From Syntrophaceae bacterium UBA4810 (GTDB taxonomy: Bacteria > Desulfobacterota > Syntrophia > Syntrophales > Smithellaceae): a stretch of DNA of 11,485 nucleotides. The stretch's first letter is position 1. Every line of letters begins with the position of its first letter. The stretch covers positions 9,744 through 21,228 of the forward strand of contig DHGA01000003.1 of assembly GCA_002402545.1 (NCBI GenBank). Reading direction: 5' to 3'. Below are positions 6,120-11,485 of the stretch, one piece after another. Position numbers and translations under genes: made by a program. Under the pieces are notes generated by a model. That model ran no database searches. It saw only the letters and a list, made by a program, of their open reading frames with translations, and was not told where the DNA came from.

Positions 6120-7098
6120 ATGATCGGTTTTCTATATCAATGATAAAGCTGTTCATTATTTTTGCCAATTTTTTGGCGCCTTGTTTGTTTAAGTGGTCAG
6201 CGTTATAAAAATCTTCTTTCTCGAATAAATCAGAATTCATAAAATTTAAATATTTTATATTGTACTTTTCACAAAGTTTAACGATTTCTCTTTCATTGTT
6301 ATTTACAACAGATTCTTCAAGATATTTATTGTATTCCCGATATGTAGGCGCGGTAAATAATATCGGGGTAATATTATTATTTAGTAATATTTCTAAAAAA
6401 TCATTTAGATCTTCCAATACTTCATCTTTTTCATCCGAAGTTTGGATTCCTTCATCGAAAGCATGAATTCGTTTTTTATATCTTTCAGGGGTGAATACTG
6501 ATTTTCTATGCCCGTCAAAAGAGATGAATCCATTTACAATTGTGTCTTTTATGTTAACTCCGGTTCCGACATCGAAATCAATGACGTCTTTTCCATATTT
6601 TAATCTGTTGACGATTTTCTTTTTTAGAAAAGACAAAACTACTTTTGGCGTATATCCAAAGAGTGTAGGCGAAATGTCTGCCAGCAAATACTTAGATTCA
6701 TCATATCTATTATGTTTTACGCCGTGGGCATAATAAGACCATATATCGCGGATTCCTTGGCTTGAAGAATATAACGAGTGGTAATCAATGCTGATAAAAA
6801 CATATTTAAGCTTTTTTAAATGCGGCAACAAAGAAAGCGTAATTCTTTTATCGAAATATAGACTTTGAGCAACATTGGCTAAGTTATAGGTAAATAAGTC
6901 AAAACCTCTTGGATCAACACCTGTATGCGCATGAGAATTTCCCAAAATAATGATTTCGATAAAATCTTTATTTTTTAACGCTCCCTCATGCTTTTCTTTA
7001 TATAGAGAGCTTTGGTTTCTCGCAAAAAAGTCTAAAGACAATATTATAATTAGCGGTATCAAAGAAAATAAAAATGTACGATAAATAAACTTATTCAT
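6106..7098 (-). CDS. SGNH/GDSL-like acyl-transfer partner of MBOAT (AlgJ/DltD-like)
   Basis: This is a 330-residue protein with one N-terminal signal anchor (about residues 8-24) and a soluble, probably periplasmic domain. Block I is IIILGNSHAHTGVDP, giving a candidate nucleophile Ser55 in GNSH. The C-terminal block reads FYNADHLNKQGAKKL, with His302 as the likely catalytic base. In this family an acidic residue normally lies near the histidine; here N299 is three before it and D301 is adjacent, so the triad acid is uncertain. Such proteins work with MBOAT proteins to transfer acyl groups, often acetyl, to exported glycans. It lies 86 nt downstream of the MBOAT gene on the same strand, supporting a two-gene operon. 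The coding sequence is much richer in A and T than the genes to the right, which suggests acquisition. No clear ribosome site precedes the ATG. Confidence 0.75.
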   Translation of the reverse strand: MNKFIYRTFLFSLIPLIIILSLDFFARNQSSLYKEKHEGALKNKDFIEIIILGNSHAHTGVDPRGFDLFTYNLANVAQSLYFDKRITLSLLPHLKKLKYVFISIDYHSLYSSSQGIRDIWSYYAHGVKHNRYDESKYLLADISPTLFGYTPKVVLSFLKKKIVNRLKYGKDVIDFDVGTGVNIKDTIVNGFISFDGHRKSVFTPERYKKRIHAFDEGIQTSDEKDEVLEDLNDFLEILLNNNITPILFTAPTYREYNKYLEESVVNNNEREIVKLCEKYNIKYLNFMNSDLFEKEDFYNADHLNKQGAKKLAKIMNSFIIDIENRSSKLQ

Positions 7099-7184
7099 AG
7101 GGTAAAATTACTCATAATATGTTTTACGTGTAAAGATTGATATGTAAAACAAGTTTTCTTTATAATTGTTCTTATAAATTCACC

Positions 7185-8624
7185 TCAAAATTGAAAATAA
7201 AGGAATGTTTGCTGGCTCGCGTAAAATAAAATGATAATAGTTAGTAGCGCATAATAAATCATAATTTTTGCGAATGAAGGTATATTCATCTTGCTGAAAT
7301 CCAGCCCGTGTTCCTTATCTCTTTGCGCCCATTCTACTATTATCAAAATTAATACAAAGGGTAAAATCTTTTCCGGGTCTGAACCTTCAGGAGCAGAGAT
7401 TAAAGAATTTGCAAATATATGCCCAATATATGAAAATGCATGGCCAATACTTTCCGCCCTGAAAAATATCCATGCAAGTGTGGTAAAAGCAAACGTTGAT
7501 AATATTTGCATAACCTCTTTTACGGTTGGCAATATTTTATTGTGGGCTACCGCATCTAAATTCTTTCTGTTTGTGCCCAATAAAAGCAGCGGCAAAAAAT
7601 AAAGAGCGTTTATAATGCCCCAAAAAATGAAAGTCCAGTTCGCGCCGTGCCAAAACCCGCACACTAAAAAGACAATGAAAGTGTTACGGATTACTTGATA
7701 TTTAGTTCCACGGTTTCCGCCCAAGGGAATGTATAAATAATCTCTGAACCAAGAGGTAAGCGATATATGCCACCGCCGCCAAAATTCAGCAATATCCCGG
7801 GAAAAATAGGGAACGCTGAAGTTTTTCATGGACCCAAAACCCAACAAACGAGCGGTTCCAATGGAGATATCGGAATATCCAGAAAAATCACAGTATATCT
7901 GAAAAGAAAAATAAACAGCTCCCAACACCAATGTGCTGGCCGGCAAGGTTTCATAATTAGCGAATATTTGATTTACGTATATGGCGCAATTATCAGCAAT
8001 GACAACTTTTTTAAAAAAGCCCCATAGAATTTGGCGCAGTCCGTCAACAGCTTTACCATACTCAAATGTTCGTTTTGTATAAAATTGAGGCAGAAGAGTT
8101 GTGGCTCGGTCAATTGGACCTGCCAGCAACTGAGGGAAAAAACCGACAAACGAGAAAAACGCGACAGCGTCTTTTGTTGATTCCAACTTTCTCCGGTAAA
8201 CGTCAATGGTATAGCTTAACGCTTTGAAAGTATAAAAGCTGATACCTACCGGAAGGATGATATTTAGAGTTCTGGCTTCTAAACGGATACCTATTAAAGC
8301 AAAGGAATTGATAAAATTGTCAACGAAGAAATTAAAATACTTGAAGACGCCCAGTAATCCTAAGCTTAAAATGCAAGATAGAGCAAGAATGAATTTTCTG
8401 TTTTTTTGTTTTTCAGTTGAAGATAATAGTATTCCCGCGACATAGTTCATTGCCGAACACAAAATAATTAAAAATAAGAATCTCCAATCCCACCAGCAAT
8501 AAAAAATATAGCTGACTGCAAGGATGAATAAATTCTGTAATTTCAGGTTTTTCTGAAAAACAAACCAGTACAGTAAGAATACTGTTGGCAAAAAAATAAC
8601 AAATTCAAGAGAATTGAATAACAT
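7185..8624 (-). CDS. MBOAT family O-acyltransferase (AlgI-like)
   Basis: This 479-residue polytopic membrane protein has the standard AlgI-like length and motifs. MLFNSLEFVIFLPTVFLLYW is at the N-terminus and LPVGISFYTFKALSY lies at about 124-138. FFPQLLAGPIDRA spans 162-174 and FQIYCDFSGYSDISIG 241-256. EFWRRWHISLTSWFRDYLYI (280-299) is followed by PLGGNR. The catalytic histidine is His326 in GFWHGANW, with a second conserved His286. These proteins move an acyl group from a cytoplasmic donor across the inner membrane to a sugar polymer acceptor, with an SGNH partner finishing the transfer. Here the partner is probably the next gene. No alginate genes are present, so AlgI itself is not implied. 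The ATG at 8624 has only a weak ribosome site; a strong promoter lies 44-72 nt upstream. Confidence 0.93.
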   Translation of the reverse strand: MLFNSLEFVIFLPTVFLLYWFVFQKNLKLQNLFILAVSYIFYCWWDWRFLFLIILCSAMNYVAGILLSSTEKQKNRKFILALSCILSLGLLGVFKYFNFFVDNFINSFALIGIRLEARTLNIILPVGISFYTFKALSYTIDVYRRKLESTKDAVAFFSFVGFFPQLLAGPIDRATTLLPQFYTKRTFEYGKAVDGLRQILWGFFKKVVIADNCAIYVNQIFANYETLPASTLVLGAVYFSFQIYCDFSGYSDISIGTARLLGFGSMKNFSVPYFSRDIAEFWRRWHISLTSWFRDYLYIPLGGNRGTKYQVIRNTFIVFLVCGFWHGANWTFIFWGIINALYFLPLLLLGTNRKNLDAVAHNKILPTVKEVMQILSTFAFTTLAWIFFRAESIGHAFSYIGHIFANSLISAPEGSDPEKILPFVLILIIVEWAQRDKEHGLDFSKMNIPSFAKIMIYYALLTIIILFYASQQTFLYFQF

Positions 8625-8667
8625 CGGCCCCGCGTTTCTTTTAAGGCAAATAATTTATGAGCGCGAA

Positions 8668-8696
8668 ATAATAAGCAAAACATTTTTTTATGTCAA
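8668..8696 (-). promoter_or_regulatory. Near-consensus sigma70 promoter for the MBOAT/SGNH cassette
   Basis: On the minus strand there is TTGACA (8691-8696), a 17-nt spacer and TATTAT (8668-8673), so 6/6 and 5/6 matches. Transcription would start near 8661 with a leader of about 37 nt. The promoter lies inside the two long direct repeats, so the cassette carries its own expression signal. Confidence 0.75.
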
Positions 8697-8788
8697 CAAG
8701 AGAATCGCGTTGCATTAATGCTGCTATATTTAAATATAATTTCTAATTATAAACCATATTATTTCTTCGATTCCACGCACCTAACTCA

Positions 8789-8903
8789 TGGTTGACTATC
8801 AGTCGTAAATTTGTTAGTAAGTTCTTCATGTAACTGGTTTTTCTGCAAATTTCTTGTTAAGGGCATTCCAAGTGATTGATCTTCATACTCATTCCTTCTT
8901 CAG
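8789..8903 (+). repeat. Right copy of the long imperfect direct repeat
   Basis: This is the partner of 5963-6077; see that entry for the alignment. This copy runs into the intact PHP gene and carries its ribosome site (AAGGG, 8859-8863). The 8625-8788 gap to its left holds the MBOAT promoter and otherwise AT-rich sequence in which I see nothing further. Confidence 0.85.
8792..8820 (+). promoter_or_regulatory. Candidate promoter for the PHP operon (weak)
   Basis: TTGACT (8792-8797), a 17-nt spacer and TAGTAA (8815-8820) lie about 52 nt before the PHP start. The -35 is good but the -10 matches only three of six positions. The same location in the left repeat reads TTTACT. No better plus-strand promoter was found in the gap. 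Confidence 0.3.
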
Positions 8904-9522
8904 TGACGGTGAATTGGTGCCTGCGGAACTGGCCCAGCGCGCCTGGGTGGCAGGTTATAAAATAATTGCCATTACCGACCATGCCGACCATTCCAATATC
9001 GATTTCATTATTCCCCGCATGGTCAAAGTTTGTTCCAAGATAACGGAAAAGGGCGGTATCAAAGTCATTCCCGGGATTGAGCTGACACACGTTCATCCGG
9101 ATGATATTGCCGCGCTTGCCGGAGAGGCCAGAAAACTCGGAGCGAAAATTGTTGTTGTGCACGGCCAAACGATCACGGAGCCGGTACCTGCCGGCACAAA
9201 TTTGGCGGCGATAAAAGCAGGGGTGGATATTCTTGCCCATCCGGGGTTGATTACCGAAGAAGAAGCGCAGCTTGCCGTGCAAAAAAATGTGTATTTGGAA
9301 ATTACCACCCGCCGTGGGCATGCCTACACCAATGGCCATGTTGCCCTGCTGGCCAAAAAGTTTAATGCCCAGCTTGTGCTCGATAACGACGCTCATTCGG
9401 CATCAGATTTTGTCGGTGAGACGATGGCTCTGAAAATCGCGCGCGGCGCGGGACTGACCGATACCGAAATATCCGCCATGCTGGATAATTCACGCCGGAT
9501 AGTACAGAGGATAAGTGCGTGA
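8872..9522 (+). CDS. PHP-domain phosphoesterase (histidinol-phosphatase-like)
   Basis: This 216-residue protein has the metal-binding motifs of the PHP family in order: MIDLHTHSFFSDG (H5, H7), ITDHAD (D36, H37), GIELTH (E70, H73), VVVHG (H97), LAHPG (H123) and DNDAH (D171-H175). This is consistent with a di- or trinuclear metal phosphoesterase. The subfamily is usually annotated as a histidinol phosphate phosphatase domain protein. However, no his gene is nearby, so the substrate may be a sugar or lipid phosphate linked to the glycosyltransferase downstream. I choose GTG 8872, which has AAGGG 8 nt upstream and gives the normal family N-terminus; a TTG at 8854 would add six unrelated residues. 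Its last bases overlap the next gene in a GTGA. Its 5' end is duplicated at 6045. Confidence 0.88.
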   Translation: MIDLHTHSFFSDGELVPAELAQRAWVAGYKIIAITDHADHSNIDFIIPRMVKVCSKITEKGGIKVIPGIELTHVHPDDIAALAGEARKLGAKIVVVHGQTITEPVPAGTNLAAIKAGVDILAHPGLITEEEAQLAVQKNVYLEITTRRGHAYTNGHVALLAKKFNAQLVLDNDAHSASDFVGETMALKIARGAGLTDTEISAMLDNSRRIVQRISA

Positions 9523-10778
9523 TCCAGAAAAATGATTCCCACCCGCTCAAAATATGCCTGCTCACCTATCGGGGAAACCCGACATGCGGCGGACAGGGGG
9601 TCTACATAAAGCATTTAAGCAAGGCGCTCGCGGATATCGGGCATGAAGTCGACGTTATCTCCGGGCCGCCTTATCCGCATCTGGATGAGAAGGTTCGCCT
9701 GCACAAACTGCCCAGCCTTGATCTTTATAATATAGAACATTTTTTTCGCCCGGAAAAATTCAGCGACCTACTTAATCCATTAAACATGTATGAATTTCTG
9801 AATATGTGCACGGGCAGTTTCCCGGAGCCCTACACTTTCGGGCAACGCGCTTATAAATATCTACGCGAAAAGAAAATAAATTATGACATCGTCCACGACA
9901 ACCAGTGCCTTGCTTACGGCATCGGAAAAATCGCGCGCAAACTTTATCCCACCATCGCGACCATTCATCATCCGATAACCGTTGACTGCCGCGAAGAATA
10001 TAAGGCGGCGCGTAAATTGTATCAGAAATTCAAAATCTACCGCTGGTACACTTTTATCGGCATGCAGCTTAAAGTGGCCAGACGCCTGTCGCATATTATC
10101 ACCGTCTCGGAATTTACCAAAAAAGACATTGCCGCGGAATTTTCTATCCCGGAAGAAAAATTTAGGGTTGTTCACAACGGGATCAACAACGAATATTTCT
10201 ACCCGGTGCAAAACGCCGCGCGTCCGGAGAGCACCATTATCGTTACCAACAGCGCGGATGTGCCGCTGAAAGGATTAAGATATTTGCTTCAGGCCGTGGC
10301 GCAGATAAGAAAAAAACAGCCCATAAAGCTGACGGTGATCGGCGAACCGAAAAAAGAAGGCGTGATCGAAAAGCTGGTGGCAAAACTCGGCATCGGCGAC
10401 ATTGTCCATTTTACCGGCCGCATTGCCAATGAAGATTTTGCCGACTATTACTCCAAGTCGACTATCGCCGTTGTTCCTTCCCTCTATGAAGGGTTCGGCA
10501 TACCGGCGCTGGAGGCGATGGCCTGCGGCGTGCCCCTGATTTCCACCTCGGGCGGCGCCTTGCCGGAAGTGGTGGGAAACGCGGGGATGATTGTTCCGCC
10601 GGCGGATGCTGCAGCTTTGGCCAAAGCAATCACTTACCTGCTGAATAATCCGCAGGAGCGGGAAAGATACACCAAGGCGGGGCTTGAGCGCGTCGGTTCT
10701 GTTTTCAGCTGGCCCAAGGCCGCGCAAGAAGTTACCGAGGTCTACCGGGAGGCAATTGATGCTCACCGTCGACTTTAA
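9519..10778 (+). CDS. GT4-family glycosyltransferase (GT-B fold)
   Basis: This is a 419-residue retaining-type glycosyltransferase. The N-terminal Rossmann half has CGGQGVYIKHLSKALADIGH (23-42). The middle has IVHDNQ and ATIHHP (147-152), with ITVSEFTKKDI (194-204) and VVHNGIN (217-223) before the second half. The C-terminal half has LTVIGEPKKEG and the EX7E signature E324-GFGIPAL-E332, followed by AMACGVPLISTSGGALPEVV. These residues bind the nucleotide-sugar donor in GT4 enzymes. It is probably cytoplasmic or peripheral to the membrane. Sugar and acceptor cannot be told from sequence. The GTG start at 9519 overlaps the PHP stop by 4 nt and has AGAGG eight nt upstream inside the PHP gene, so expression is coupled. 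Its end overlaps the methyltransferase gene by 20 nt. Confidence 0.93.
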   Translation: MIQKNDSHPLKICLLTYRGNPTCGGQGVYIKHLSKALADIGHEVDVISGPPYPHLDEKVRLHKLPSLDLYNIEHFFRPEKFSDLLNPLNMYEFLNMCTGSFPEPYTFGQRAYKYLREKKINYDIVHDNQCLAYGIGKIARKLYPTIATIHHPITVDCREEYKAARKLYQKFKIYRWYTFIGMQLKVARRLSHIITVSEFTKKDIAAEFSIPEEKFRVVHNGINNEYFYPVQNAARPESTIIVTNSADVPLKGLRYLLQAVAQIRKKQPIKLTVIGEPKKEGVIEKLVAKLGIGDIVHFTGRIANEDFADYYSKSTIAVVPSLYEGFGIPALEAMACGVPLISTSGGALPEVVGNAGMIVPPADAAALAKAITYLLNNPQERERYTKAGLERVGSVFSWPKAAQEVTEVYREAIDAHRRL

Positions 10779-11460
10779 TGAGTTGAAATTGCAATCGGGT
10801 GACGTGGTGCTCGATGCCGGCTGCGGTACTGGAAGACACCTACGCGGACTCGCGGGAATACCCGGCGTAAAATATTTCGGCATCGATAGAAAACAGGAAG
10901 ACCTGGACAAGGCGTCCGCGTCGCTCAATGAAATTCCGGGCGTTGAAGCAGATAATTGCCAGATTCAAAAAGCCGATATACGGCAATTGCCTTTTGCCGA
11001 CGCTTTTTTTGACTGTGTGATCTGCTCGGAAGTGCTCGAACATATTCCGGATCATGAGCAGGCGGTAGGAGAACTGGTGCGCGTTTTAAAGCCCGAAGGT
11101 TTGCTGGTCATCAGCGTGCCTCGTTATTTTCCTGAAAGAATCTGCTGGCTTCTTTCACGCGCCTATCGTAATGAAGAAGGCGGGCATGTGCGGATATACA
11201 AAAAAGATAAAATTCTGAACATGTTGAAAAGTTACGGATTTAAATGCTGGAAGATAAATCACAAACATGCCTTGCACGTGCCTTACTGGTGGATTAAGTG
11301 CATGGTCGGCCATAAAAACGAGGAAAATCTTCTGGTAAAATATTACAAAATATTTCTGGAATGGGATATTATGAAAAAACCTTTTTGGGTGCGTCGACTC
11401 GAGGAATTTTTGAATCCGCTCATGGGCAAAAGTATTGTTTTCTATTTTAGGAAGGGTTGA
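10759..11460 (+). CDS. Class I SAM-dependent methyltransferase
   Basis: The protein has 233 residues from ATG 10759. A longer frame from 10684 exists but overlaps the glycosyltransferase by about 95 nt; ATG 10759 has GGGAGG six nt upstream and starts just before the Rossmann fold. Motif I is VVLDAGCGTGRHL (SAM-binding glycines at 19-25) and the acidic residue of motif II is in YFGIDRKQ (D43). ADIRQLPF (D73) and the family signature CSEVLEHIPDHEQAVGEL follow, then VLKPEGLLVISVPRYFPER. This is the methyltransf_11/25 type. The C-terminal part (about 140-233) is aromatic rich and may bind the acceptor. Given the operon, it may methylate a sugar or lipid intermediate, but the substrate is unknown. 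Confidence 0.9.
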   Translation: MLTVDFNELKLQSGDVVLDAGCGTGRHLRGLAGIPGVKYFGIDRKQEDLDKASASLNEIPGVEADNCQIQKADIRQLPFADAFFDCVICSEVLEHIPDHEQAVGELVRVLKPEGLLVISVPRYFPERICWLLSRAYRNEEGGHVRIYKKDKILNMLKSYGFKCWKINHKHALHVPYWWIKCMVGHKNEENLLVKYYKIFLEWDIMKKPFWVRRLEEFLNPLMGKSIVFYFRKG

Positions 11461-11465
11461 AATTA

Positions 11466-11485
11466 ATGGAAATTATTACCCCCGC
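11466..11485 (+). CDS. Start of a fourth operon gene, cut by the window end
   Basis: An ATG at 11466, preceded by AGGAAGGG (11449-11456) with a 9-nt gap, begins MEIITP and runs off the window. It lies 5 nt after the methyltransferase stop, so it is probably the next gene of the operon. The product cannot be identified from six codons. Confidence 0.55.

Noticed and set aside
5963..8903. Insertion sequence or composite transposon
   Set aside because: No transposase, no terminal inverted repeats and no short exact target duplication; the flanking repeats are long, diverged and partly coding.
8857..9396. A 179-residue minus-strand frame opposite the PHP gene
   Set aside because: The PHP metal motifs on the plus strand explain this interval; the antisense frame has no family pattern.
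10275..10928. A 217-residue minus-strand frame across the glycosyltransferase/methyltransferase junction
   Set aside because: Both plus-strand genes show clear family motifs in this region, and the antisense product looks like low-similarity, Arg/Ser-rich noise.

Overview
The window looks like a chromosomal segment of a Gram-negative anaerobe, most likely a Desulfobacterota (deltaproteobacterial) lineage. This is inferred from a NapH-like polyferredoxin beside a Tat-exported DUF362 protein, a C-terminal fragment of a 4Fe-4S-type oxidoreductase, and a histidinol-phosphatase-like PHP gene leading a glycosyltransferase/methyltransferase operon. Species cannot be fixed from this sequence. No tRNA, rRNA, CRISPR array, transposase or integrase gene was seen.

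Left part (1-2721): the 3' end of an iron-sulfur protein gene, a small DUF2784 membrane protein, a minus-strand secreted/membrane protein with a bactofilin-like repeat region, and a divergent membrane-anchored alpha/beta hydrolase. The last two are separated by a short region with a good minus-strand promoter and a palindromic -10 element.

Middle (2734-5854, minus strand): a probable three-gene operon with a strong promoter at 5826-5854. It encodes a small ECF-S-like membrane protein with an uncertain N-terminus, a Tat-signal DUF362 protein and a membrane polyferredoxin with about six Fe-S motifs. The set suggests envelope redox chemistry of unknown substrate.

Cassette (about 5963-8903): a visibly AT-richer, self-contained two-gene unit on the minus strand (MBOAT O-acyltransferase, then an SGNH-like partner) with its own near-consensus promoter. 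It is bracketed by imperfect direct repeats, 87.5% identical over an ungapped 80 bp core. The repeat carries the ribosome-binding region and first ten codons of the PHP gene. The left copy is therefore a broken PHP 5' end and the right copy is the start of the intact gene. This suggests that an O-acylation cassette was inserted in front of the PHP operon; it is the most notable thing in the window.

Right part (8872-11485, plus strand): a tightly packed operon of PHP phosphoesterase, GT4 glycosyltransferase and class I SAM methyltransferase, with the start of a fourth gene cut by the window edge. Overlaps of 4 and 20 nt indicate translational coupling. The likely theme is synthesis of a glycoconjugate or glycolipid, which the neighbouring acyltransferase pair could decorate, although that link is only inferred.
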